Shown here piece by piece: positions 7,510 through 14,329 of a stretch of DNA of 21,067 nt; position 1 is the stretch's first letter, and each line of letters starts with the position of its first letter. A model generated the notes under the pieces. That model did no database searches. It was not told the DNA's origin and saw only the letters and a program-made list of their open reading frames with translations. A program made the position numbers and the translations under genes. The stretch is from DATELY01 sp040513115 (lineage in GTDB: Bacteria > Pseudomonadota > Gammaproteobacteria > Steroidobacterales > Steroidobacteraceae). The stretch covers positions 1-21,067 of the forward strand of contig JBEVDW010000045.1 in NCBI GenBank assembly GCA_040513115.1. The letters run 5' to 3'.

Positions 7510-8704
7510 GGCCCATCGACTCGCGCACGCGCTGTTCAACGTTGTGATGCAGGTGGCGACACAGCGCTTCGATCTTCGAGAATCTCAGCGACTTCGTGGC
7601 ACCGGACATCATGCCGGACTGCAGCGTCTGCATCAGTGAAACGTCCTCGGCAACGATGTCCCGGTTGTACGCCGAGGCGTACTCTTGAGCGACCCGTTGT
7701 GCGGCTGTCTGCGCGGGTGGGTAGTACAGCGTGGTCGTCCAGATCGTGCGATCAACCGCGACCGGAACCGTTTCGTGAACCGACAGGATGCCTGGAGTGA
7801 TGTCGATCACGACGTGGGGGAACAGTCCGAACACATCCATCGACCAGGCAGGATCGCGTTCACGCTTCGGTGCTGAAGTCGCCCGTCCCGCGCGTGTTTC
7901 GACTGCGCCGTTCGAGATGATCGACCCATACGGCCCGACGGCACGCTCGATGAACGTCGGTGCGTGCTGAAGATTGCCCCAGATGTCCATGAAGCGATGT
8001 GGACCGAAGAAGTCGAAACTCAGCGGATGACCCATCGGATTGCCTGGGCCATTGGAACGGTCACCGATCGTGATCCGGTGCGTGTGGAAGACGTGATAGG
8101 TCTCCTGGAAGTTATCCAGAATGCACTTCCAGTTGACCGGCAGCTCGGCGCCGAATGTCCAGGCGTTCGTCCAGCCGTTGAACGCATGCTCATTGATGCG
8201 CGCGTCGATGCCTGCAAGGAACGTCGCCAGGTCCTGCTCAGGCTTCTCCATCAGATGGATGAACACCAGGCCGGCAGCCGCGCCGGTCTTGACCGGCGTC
8301 AAGCCGCAGCGGCTTCTGTCGAGCGAGGGAAAGCCTTCGGCGGCAGGCACTGTCTTCAGCTGGCCGGCCAGGTCGTAACCCCAACCGTGATAAGGGCATG
8401 TGAAGCGCGCGGCATTGCCCCTCGTCTCCGCAACCACCCTCGCTGCGCGATGCGCGCACACGTTGTGAAAGGCGCGCAGCACGTTGTCCTTGCCGCGGAC
8501 GACGAGGATCGACGCGTTGAGCGCGGGAAAGTTCTTGACGATGAAGTCACCCGGCTTGCTGACCTCGGACGCGACGCTGACGAAGAGCCAGCTCTTGCGG
8601 AATACGTTGGCCATTTCCGCTGCGAAGAACTTCGGCGAGGTGTAGGCCTCCACCGAGACTGGCTCATCGTCGAGATGGTCAACAGTCGGTATTGCGATCG
8701 CCAT
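7499..8704 (-). CDS. Rieske non-haem iron oxygenase, alpha subunit, 401 aa
   Basis: A ring-hydroxylating oxygenase large subunit. The N-terminal Rieske [2Fe-2S] domain has Cys83-x-His85 and Cys103-x2-His106 (CPYHGW). The catalytic domain has D197-N-x-x-E-T-Y-H204-x4-H209, giving the bridging Asp and the two iron His ligands, and a C-terminal E-D-V-S-L-M-Q-T-L-Q segment that supplies the third ligand (Asp). All metal ligands are intact. Members hydroxylate aromatic, steroid, terpenoid or alkylamine substrates using O2 and electrons from a reductase; none is encoded in this window. The ATG at 8704 starts MAIAIPTVD and overlaps the SDR gene's 3' end by 26 nt. An earlier in-frame start at 8764 would add 20 residues unlike the family. 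It sits between the SDR and the 118-residue gene in the operon led by the TonB receptor. Confidence 0.95.
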   Translation of the reverse strand: MAIAIPTVDHLDDEPVSVEAYTSPKFFAAEMANVFRKSWLFVSVASEVSKPGDFIVKNFPALNASILVVRGKDNVLRAFHNVCAHRAARVVAETRGNAARFTCPYHGWGYDLAGQLKTVPAAEGFPSLDRSRCGLTPVKTGAAAGLVFIHLMEKPEQDLATFLAGIDARINEHAFNGWTNAWTFGAELPVNWKCILDNFQETYHVFHTHRITIGDRSNGPGNPMGHPLSFDFFGPHRFMDIWGNLQHAPTFIERAVGPYGSIISNGAVETRAGRATSAPKRERDPAWSMDVFGLFPHVVIDITPGILSVHETVPVAVDRTIWTTTLYYPPAQTAAQRVAQEYASAYNRDIVAEDVSLMQTLQSGMMSGATKSLRFSKIEALCRHLHHNVEQRVRESMGHGG

Positions 8705-9533
8705 GGATGCCTGCCTGCTTAGCCGCCTTCGGTTGGGATGCGGCGCGAGGATCGCGCTCGGCATCGGAGAAACTACCCGCGAAACTGTACATGCCCGAGG
8801 TCAAGCCGCCATCGATGGTCAGGATCGTGCCGACGATCGGCGCCGCGATGTCCGAGGCCAGATAGAGACACATACCCGCGATCTCATCCGGTGTTATGAG
8901 CCGGCCAATCGGCGCGTTGCGCTTGGCGATGTCTTGCGGCGTGACACCATCGACGCAGTTTTCCGCGAAAGCTTCAGTGTCGACATGACCCAAGGCGACA
9001 CCATTCACCCGGATGCCCGTGTTCGCCAGATCCATGCCTGCCGATTTCGACAGCGCATCGAGCGCGCTCTTCACGACGGAGTACGGTGCCAATAGCGGCA
9101 CGGCGCGTGTCGCCGCCATGCTCGAGATATTGATCACGACACCGTGCTTGCGCTTCAGCATGCCGCGGCCGAGCTCCTGCATGAGGATCAACGGCGCGAA
9201 GAAGCTCACGGCGTAGTTCAGATCCCAGTAGTCGTCGGCCTCTTCGAGCGGACTGTGATATTTCCCTGCTGTCAGCGCCGCATTGTTGATCAGCACGTCG
9301 ATCTCACCGGCACGCCGGGCCAGGTCACGGACCGCCGGTCGCGTGGCGAGATCCGCCGCCTGGACTTCGCACGAACCGCCTTGAGCCTGGATGTCGGCTT
9401 TGACTTTCTGGAGCGCTGCTTCATTTCGCGCCGAGAGCACGACGTGATAACCGTGCTTCGCAAACATCTTCGCCGTCGCGGCGCCGACGCCTCGGCTTGC
9501 GCCGGTGATCAATACTCGCTGTTGTCTCGCCAT
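8679..9533 (-). CDS. Short-chain dehydrogenase/reductase (SDR), 284 aa
   Basis: A classical SDR with nucleotide-binding TGASRGVG (10-17), NNAA (83-86), Asn106, catalytic Ser137/138 (INISSM) and Y151-x3-K155, followed by the usual I-x-V-N segment and the C-terminal IDGGL motif (240-244). NAD(P)-dependent oxidation of an alcohol or reduction of a ketone is expected. SARN after the second strand, without an acidic residue at the strand end, is compatible with NADP(H) preference, though this is weak evidence. The last 30 or so residues after TSGMYSFAGSF go beyond the usual SDR end and are encoded where the Rieske gene already begins, so they may be a non-conserved tail. The gene starts 20 nt after the 69-residue gene. 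It probably oxidises or reduces an intermediate of the neighbouring Rieske oxygenase. Confidence 0.94.
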   Translation of the reverse strand: MARQQRVLITGASRGVGAATAKMFAKHGYHVVLSARNEAALQKVKADIQAQGGSCEVQAADLATRPAVRDLARRAGEIDVLINNAALTAGKYHSPLEEADDYWDLNYAVSFFAPLILMQELGRGMLKRKHGVVINISSMAATRAVPLLAPYSVVKSALDALSKSAGMDLANTGIRVNGVALGHVDTEAFAENCVDGVTPQDIAKRNAPIGRLITPDEIAGMCLYLASDIAAPIVGTILTIDGGLTSGMYSFAGSFSDAERDPRAASQPKAAKQAGIHGDRNTDC

Positions 9534-9553
9534 GTGTGCTGGACCTGTAAGGG

Positions 9554-9757
9554 CTAGCGCGCGGTTTTCCGCTCGAGCTGCTGCGCCGCTTCAACCACGG
9601 CGTTGAGCTGTTCATCGAGCGCGGCAGCCATCTGATCGAGATCCTCGAACGTCGCCGACAACCGCAGCTTGCCGTTCGCGTCGTCTTCGATCTCCACGAC
9701 GAAGTCCCAGGTGTTCGTGTCGGGCCTGGATACGGAAAATCTCTTGAGCGCTGGCAT
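9554..9757 (-). CDS. Small conserved-looking hypothetical protein, 67 aa
   Basis: I do not recognise a family. The 67-residue product (MPALKRFSVS...) reads as two or three beta-strands (WDFVVEIEDD, GKLRLSATF) followed by a long amphipathic helix (DLDQMAAALDEQLNAVVEAAQQLER), with no Cys. It is acidic and soluble. I chose the ATG at 9757 because GGGGG lies 7 nt before it; the ATG at 9763 is only 2 nt from the same purine run. The gene fits snugly between the APH gene (11 nt) and the SDR gene (20 nt) and uses the same AGGGGG ribosome site style as the APH gene, so it is very likely translated. It may be a partner of a neighbouring enzyme; nothing in the sequence shows which one. Confidence 0.65.
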   Translation of the reverse strand: MPALKRFSVSRPDTNTWDFVVEIEDDANGKLRLSATFEDLDQMAAALDEQLNAVVEAAQQLERKTAR

Positions 9758-9768
9758 CCCCATTCCCC

Positions 9769-10971
9769 CTAACCCAACAACAGAGCGATCGTGTTCAGAT
9801 CATCCACCGCGGTGGCCGCTCGACGAATGATCTCGAGCGACTCTTGCGCGGGTTGCATGTCCGGCTGCAGCGCCCCGAAGCCGATCGTGATGAGCCAGCC
9901 GACGAAGGTGTACATCGTCTGACGGCGATAGAGCTCCCAGGCGTCCTGGACTGACGGCGGACGACCTCCTGCTGCTTTCACTTTCTGCAGGTAGAACTCG
10001 AGCAGGTCCTTTTCCCACAACTGTCGCTTGTCCACTGGGAGGGACGTGAGCATCGTGTATGCGAAGTCATGACTCCATGCGCCCCGCATGGTGACCTGCC
10101 AATCGGCAAGCCCGATCGCACCGGCCGAAGTCTTATAGAAATTGCGCAAGTGTGGATCGCCATGGATATACGTCACCGGCGCGCGCGTACTGAGATCCAT
10201 CGATTTGCGATACGCGGCGAGCACATCGGCCTTGCGGCCCACCAACTGCGCTGAGACGACCGAGCCACCTCGTTGCAGTCCCAGATCGATGAGCTGCTCG
10301 AGCTCCATGCCCTCTTCCAGGTTCTTGCTGAACTGCGCCGGCGTGAGCAGCCAGGTGAATTCGTTCTGCAGTCGGGGGCTCTCCCAGTACTTGCCATGCA
10401 GCTCCGCAATGATGGACAACATGCTTTCGATGTCCGAGCGCTCCACGGGCGTGCTCACTTCGAAGAACTTTGCGCCCTTCGTCTTGATGACGTCCTCGAG
10501 GATGATCGACTGCCGACACGATCCCGGCTCGAAGTCCGCGCGAATGGGCTTGGGAATTTCGGACTTCAGCGTCGGCTGGATGACGGTGAAGAAGCTGGTC
10601 TCGTTACGGCTGATGCCACAGCGCAGCAGGTGCAGGCGCGTGTAGAACCCTTTCGTGCTCTTGTGGAACAGGTCGCGCGGCAGACCCGCTCGATTGCCGG
10701 CGTCGTTATACGTGACTGAGAACGCGCAGCGATCCGCGGAGCCAGAGCTTGCAGCACCCAGCGTGATCGACGTGACCTTTGCTGCGGGATGATCCTTGCA
10801 AAGAACCGCAGTGAGATATTCCGGTGTCAGTGCCTCCGCCGAGGGCGGCACACGGGACAGGTCCTCTGGCCGTGCCTGACTGACGATCTCCCACGCCACG
10901 TTTCTCGCAATGCGATTGATGGCCGTGGCACGGCGCACTTCTTTGTTGATGTCTGTCCACGTTCCCGACAT
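9769..10971 (-). CDS. APH-fold kinase, ecdysteroid-kinase-like branch, 400 aa
   Basis: A kinase of the APH superfamily but of a different branch from the other three in the window. It has a nucleotide loop LGAASSGSADR (71-81), an F-H-K-S segment with Lys104 as the likely ATP anchor, hinge SIILEDV (155-161), catalytic loop HGDPHLRN (270-277), and metal site ADWQ (289-292) followed by RGAWSHDFAY. The D-W-Q ending and overall spacing resemble EcKinase/CHK-like proteins, whose insect members phosphorylate ecdysteroid hydroxyls. All catalytic residues are present. I chose the ATG at 10971 (MSGTW) because TAGGGGG lies 5 nt upstream; a GTG two codons earlier overlaps that site. It sits 71 nt after the GST-like gene and 11 nt before the 67-residue gene. 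A sterol- or terpenoid-alcohol kinase role is an attractive inference, not proven. Confidence 0.85.
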   Translation of the reverse strand: MSGTWTDINKEVRRATAINRIARNVAWEIVSQARPEDLSRVPPSAEALTPEYLTAVLCKDHPAAKVTSITLGAASSGSADRCAFSVTYNDAGNRAGLPRDLFHKSTKGFYTRLHLLRCGISRNETSFFTVIQPTLKSEIPKPIRADFEPGSCRQSIILEDVIKTKGAKFFEVSTPVERSDIESMLSIIAELHGKYWESPRLQNEFTWLLTPAQFSKNLEEGMELEQLIDLGLQRGGSVVSAQLVGRKADVLAAYRKSMDLSTRAPVTYIHGDPHLRNFYKTSAGAIGLADWQVTMRGAWSHDFAYTMLTSLPVDKRQLWEKDLLEFYLQKVKAAGGRPPSVQDAWELYRRQTMYTFVGWLITIGFGALQPDMQPAQESLEIIRRAATAVDDLNTIALLLG

Positions 10972-11042
10972 GGTCACCCCCTAGCGCTGATGGTTCGCGG
11001 TCAGCCGCCAACCCATGCAGGTGAAGCGAGAAACCAGCATCC

Positions 11043-11810
11043 TCATTCTGCTGTAGCGGTTCTCCTGACGGGCGGCAGATCGAACGCGGGATTCATCGGC
11101 GCGTTCGCGGGCAACCCAAACTCGTTCATGCCAAACGGCAATGCAGCTTTCATTGCACGAGCGTAACCCGGCCTGCTCTCGACACGGCCACGCCACTCGT
11201 GAACGTGTGGATAGTCCTCGGAGAAAACCCACACCAGCAGTTTGGACATTCTAATGGCGAAATGCATCTGGATATCCGCGATGCTGAAGTCCTCGCCGCC
11301 GAAATAAGCCTTCCGCGACAGGAACTCCTCGATGAAATCGAACACGGCTCGTGGACCGAGCATCTCGTGCGACTCGACCGCACCTGTGCGTCGATGATCG
11401 CGATAGCCTTCGGGCATCTGATCCATCTTCACGTTGATGGCGCGTGCCACCATCCAGGCGCTCACGAAGCGATGCATGGCCGACGACTCGGCAAAATGGG
11501 TCCACATCACGTGTGCAGGGAAGTCAGGCGAGCTCGGCGCAGGCGCAAGCGATCCTCGGCCGTAACGTGCTTGTAGAACTTCGAGTATCGCACCGGACTC
11601 GACGAGCACCTCGTCTCCCAATTTCACCGTCGGTGACATCGGCATCAAGGGATTCACGCGACGGATATCCCACATCGATCCGTCGTGGTCTTCGTGCTTG
11701 CACACGAGTTGATAGGGAAGGCCCAGCTCTTCACAGCCCCAGACGATGCGAAAGCCGCGACTGCCAGGTATGTGATAGATGACGACAGGTTGTTCAGATT
11801 GATTCGACAG
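11043..11810 (-). CDS. Glutathione S-transferase-like protein, 255 aa, probable CTG start
   Basis: A GST with an N-terminal thioredoxin-like domain: VVIYHIPGSRGFRIVWGCEE, with Ser17/Arg18 in the usual active-site position, then the cis-Pro region MSPTVKLGDEVLVESGAI. A helical C-terminal domain includes FIEEFLSRKAYFGGEDFSIADIQ, the N-capping-box region. GSTs conjugate glutathione, cleave ethers or isomerise steroid double bonds. No ATG exists in frame upstream of the thioredoxin strand. The only late start that is obvious (GTG 11705) would delete that strand and the active site. CTG at 11810 has TAGGGA about 6 nt before it and gives a normal-length GST, so I annotate a CTG start. The TonB gene stops 8 nt upstream, making co-transcription very likely. 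The product is probably cytoplasmic. Confidence 0.85.
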   Translation of the reverse strand: MSNQSEQPVVIYHIPGSRGFRIVWGCEELGLPYQLVCKHEDHDGSMWDIRRVNPLMPMSPTVKLGDEVLVESGAILEVLQARYGRGSLAPAPSSPDFPAHVMWTHFAESSAMHRFVSAWMVARAINVKMDQMPEGYRDHRRTGAVESHEMLGPRAVFDFIEEFLSRKAYFGGEDFSIADIQMHFAIRMSKLLVWVFSEDYPHVHEWRGRVESRPGYARAMKAALPFGMNEFGLPANAPMNPAFDLPPVRRTATAE

Positions 11811-11818
11811 TGTTGTCC

Positions 11819-14095
11819 CTACTGTCCAAATCGAGCCGACACCTCGACACCGTATTGTCGCGGCTGACCATATTGATTGGAGATGAATCCCAGCCCGGAG
11901 GATTCGAGATCCAGCGCGAAGACCTTGTAGTCCTCGTCCAGGAGATTTCGTCCATAGGCGGCGACCTCGTATTTGCCATCAGAGAAGGCCAGCGCGATGC
12001 GTCCATTCAACACGCCATAGCTCTTGGCCTCGGTGAACGGCGGATGGAGGTTCTGCATGAAGACGATCTTGTCTTTCCATGAGTAGTCCGCCCGGACCAA
12101 CAGCCTGCCAACCTCGAGGTTGTTGGTGTATTGAGCGCTCGCACTGGCAGTCCATTTTGGCGAGAGTGGGAACTTCTCATCGCTCCGATCACCGGAGAGG
12201 TCTTCGAAGTCCTTGTACTCCGGATCCGTGTATCCTGCGGCTGCAGACAATCGGAAGTTGGTGAACAAGATGGCCTCGGCCTCGACTTCGAAGCCGAAGA
12301 TGCGAGCCTTCGCAGCATTTTGCACGAGCGTGATCGGCTGATTGGTCTCGGGATTGATCGTGAGCAGCGTGCTCTGAATGTCTTCGTAGTCGCTGTAGAA
12401 GATCGCCGTGTTGAACCGCGCACGATCCTCGAACAGCTGCGACTTGAAGCCGACTTCGTAGTCAGTCACGGTTTCCGGGCCGAAACTGCCACCGTCTTCC
12501 TGGTCCGCTCCTTGACGCGAATTGAAACCGCCCGCCCGGAAGCCGCGTGCGGTCTTCGCATAGATCATCATGTCAGGCGTCAGCTTGTAGTCGACACTGA
12601 ACGTATAGTTCGTCGCGCTGTCCTTGCGCTTGAATTTCGGCGATACGCACTGCTCGAGATCTGATTCCGGCGTGAGCGCAGGATCGCAATTTGGGTTCGT
12701 CGGATCGAGGATCTCCTGGTACTGCCGCTTGTGTCGACGATCGACCGAATAGCGCAGCCCTAATGTCACGGAGAGCTCGGGCGTGACTTTGAAGGTGCCT
12801 TGGGAATACGCCGCCTCCGAGCTGTTCTCCACGTCACTGCCCTGCACTCGCAGCGTTCTGAATTGCGGCAGCACGAACGGCACGACGATACCCGCGAGAT
12901 CATCGTAGCCATCTTCGGTGAAATAGAACGCACCGACTGTCCAGGCCAAACGATCGTCGTACGCATTGCCGCTCGCCTGTAGCTCGCCGGACCACTGATC
13001 GACCGTGCTGGCGATGATGGGGACGTCGAAGATCTGATACGGCGTGCCGTCGTTGTCGACGGCGGATCGGGTTCTGACCTTCCGATACGCACCGATGCCC
13101 TTCAGTGTGCCCCATGCCGTATCGAGCGTCGCAGTGCCCGAGTAGGTCTGCGTCGTGGTGTCCGTCTTCGGCTTCTGATTCAGGGCAAGATCGTAGATTC
13201 GTCCATCGGCATATTGGGTCCCGTCATCCGTAAATCCAGATTCCAACAATGCCTCCAACTGGGCCGCGCCAAATGGATCGAAGACTCCCGGAATGAATGG
13301 TGTGATCGAGACCAGTTTGTTCGCAGGCCCGACGCCGTCGTAGTCGAAGTACTCCGCACTGAAGAGAACCCGCAGCTTCTCAACGGGCGTCCAAAGCACT
13401 TTGCCGCGGCCGATCCATTGATCGCTCGACAGCATGTCTTTGCCTGTGAACTCGTTGTCGACCCAACCGCCATTCTCCTGATGACCCACGGCCAGGCGCG
13501 CCGCGAGCTGGTCGTCGATGAGCGGCAGATTGCCGACGGCGTTGAAATCGAACTCTTCCTGATTGCCGTACGAAGCCGTCAGCGAGCCATTGAAGCTGTC
13601 GAACGTGGGATCCTGCGTCACGATGTTGATCGCGCCACCCGTCGTGTTGCGGCCGAACAGGGTCCCCTGCGGTCCTTTGAGAACCTCGACGCGAGCTATG
13701 TCGAGCAAGGAGGCATTGCTGCCATAAGCACGGGCCCAGTACACGCCGTCGACGTACATGCCCACAGAGGGGTCGATCGCGGCCGTCGTATCGTTCTGCA
13801 CCTGACCGCGAATGGTGTAAGTCGGTGCGGTGAGATTCCCAGACGATGCCTGAATCGAGATGTTCGGCACGGTGAGCGCGATGTCACGCACCTCGCGCGC
13901 GTTCTGGTTCGCAAGCTCACTGCCGGACAGCGCTGTCACCGAGATCGGAACGCTCTGGATGTTCTCGACTCGCTTACGCGCCGTGACGATCACCTCTTCG
14001 AGTCCTGTCGAGCTTCCTTGAACCGTCTGCGCATTCGCATGCGTCTGGACCATCGTCAACGTGAGCCCGTACACGAAACATGTCATGTACTTCAT
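11819..14095 (-). CDS. TonB-dependent outer-membrane receptor, 758 aa
   Basis: A full-length receptor. A signal peptide (about residues 1-22, ending A-N-A/Q) is followed by a TonB-box/N-terminal motif EEVIVTARKR (33-42), a plug domain with VEVLKGPQGTLFGRNTTGG and INIVTQDP, and a long beta-barrel region with alternating aromatic strands. The near-terminal Phe (ARFGQ) recalls the outer-membrane insertion signal, though two residues follow it. The length and EEVIVTARKR signature match the large receptor group common in sphingomonads and related degraders, which import siderophores, oligosaccharides or hydrophobic compounds. With Rieske, SDR and kinase genes downstream and no iron genes, uptake of an organic substrate is more likely than iron. 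GAGGGGG lies 6 nt before the ATG. It is the first gene of a leftward operon and its upstream region carries several operator-like repeats. Confidence 0.95.
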   Translation of the reverse strand: MKYMTCFVYGLTLTMVQTHANAQTVQGSSTGLEEVIVTARKRVENIQSVPISVTALSGSELANQNAREVRDIALTVPNISIQASSGNLTAPTYTIRGQVQNDTTAAIDPSVGMYVDGVYWARAYGSNASLLDIARVEVLKGPQGTLFGRNTTGGAINIVTQDPTFDSFNGSLTASYGNQEEFDFNAVGNLPLIDDQLAARLAVGHQENGGWVDNEFTGKDMLSSDQWIGRGKVLWTPVEKLRVLFSAEYFDYDGVGPANKLVSITPFIPGVFDPFGAAQLEALLESGFTDDGTQYADGRIYDLALNQKPKTDTTTQTYSGTATLDTAWGTLKGIGAYRKVRTRSAVDNDGTPYQIFDVPIIASTVDQWSGELQASGNAYDDRLAWTVGAFYFTEDGYDDLAGIVVPFVLPQFRTLRVQGSDVENSSEAAYSQGTFKVTPELSVTLGLRYSVDRRHKRQYQEILDPTNPNCDPALTPESDLEQCVSPKFKRKDSATNYTFSVDYKLTPDMMIYAKTARGFRAGGFNSRQGADQEDGGSFGPETVTDYEVGFKSQLFEDRARFNTAIFYSDYEDIQSTLLTINPETNQPITLVQNAAKARIFGFEVEAEAILFTNFRLSAAAGYTDPEYKDFEDLSGDRSDEKFPLSPKWTASASAQYTNNLEVGRLLVRADYSWKDKIVFMQNLHPPFTEAKSYGVLNGRIALAFSDGKYEVAAYGRNLLDEDYKVFALDLESSGLGFISNQYGQPRQYGVEVSARFGQ

Positions 14096-14111
14096 AACCC
14101 ACCCCCTCGAC

Positions 14112-14158
14112 CTAGTTATTGTCAGTTGTTACAAACCAATCGACTGACACTAAGCTAG
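14112..14158. repeat. Large imperfect inverted repeat upstream of the TonB gene
   Basis: Left arm CTAGTTATTGTCAGT (14112-14126) and right arm ACTGACACTAAGCTAG (14143-14158) are complementary with one mismatch and one bulged base; the inner 7 bp (TGTCAGT/ACTGACA) are perfect. The 16-base spacer is A-rich. It begins 17 nt upstream of the TonB start codon and would lie in the leader of that mRNA if transcription starts near the putative promoter at about 14.21 kb. It could be an operator or a leader hairpin. Confidence 0.6.
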
Positions 14159-14171
14159 CCCGAGTCGGCTC

Positions 14172-14195
14172 CCAATTCAACGTCTGTTGAACTGG
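14172..14195. repeat. Inverted repeat, 10-bp arms with 4-base spacer
   Basis: CCAATTCAAC (14172-14181), spacer GTCT, GTTGAACTGG (14186-14195): nine of ten positions are complementary, and TTCAAC/GTTGAA is perfect. It ends 1 base before the -35 box of the rightward promoter, so a dimeric protein bound here could block or activate the amidohydrolase promoter. In the leftward transcript it would form a compact hairpin. Confidence 0.6.
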
Positions 14196-14196
14196 A

Positions 14197-14224
14197 TTGA
14201 CCCGACATCGGCCATAGTTATACT
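14197..14224 (+). promoter_or_regulatory. Predicted sigma70 promoter for the amidohydrolase gene
   Basis: A TTGACC -35 box (14197-14202), a 16-base spacer and a TATACT -10 box (14219-14224) form a near-consensus promoter pointing right, with about 100 nt of leader before the start codon at 14330. On the other strand the same place reads TATAAC, a possible -10 box for the TonB operon with no strong -35, so the two promoters may be back to back. Confidence 0.6.
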
Positions 14225-14232
14225 CGGTGCAT
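14218..14232. promoter_or_regulatory. Operator-like motif copy 1 (YTATAC-N3-GTRYAW)
   Basis: TTATAC TCG GTGCAT overlaps the -10 box of the rightward promoter. It matches the motif found at 17058-17072 and 19116-19130, all three in divergent intergenic regions. The right half is less symmetric here than in copy 3. Binding by the TetR protein encoded at 18358-19068 is inferred. Confidence 0.5.
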
Positions 14233-14329
14233 CTTTCCTTGCGCCCGCCCGTTTGGCGCATACGTACTTTCCAGCCGCTGTTTCAGATCACTACCGCCCT
14301 CTCACGGAATCAATTGTTCTAAGAGGAGA

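Noticed and set aside
10705..10716. A TTATAC half site inside the EcKinase-like gene as a fourth operator.
   Set aside because: The right half (GTRYAW) is missing, and it is intragenic.
13214..14158. A 314-codon open frame on the plus strand opposite the TonB gene.
   Set aside because: The minus-strand TonB receptor has signal peptide, plug and barrel features. This frame has none and would run through the inverted repeat at 14112-14158.
14240..14260. TGCGCC / GGCGCA hairpin in the amidohydrolase leader.
   Set aside because: Six GC-rich pairs around a 9-base loop are common in this composition. There is no sign of a riboswitch or attenuator around it.
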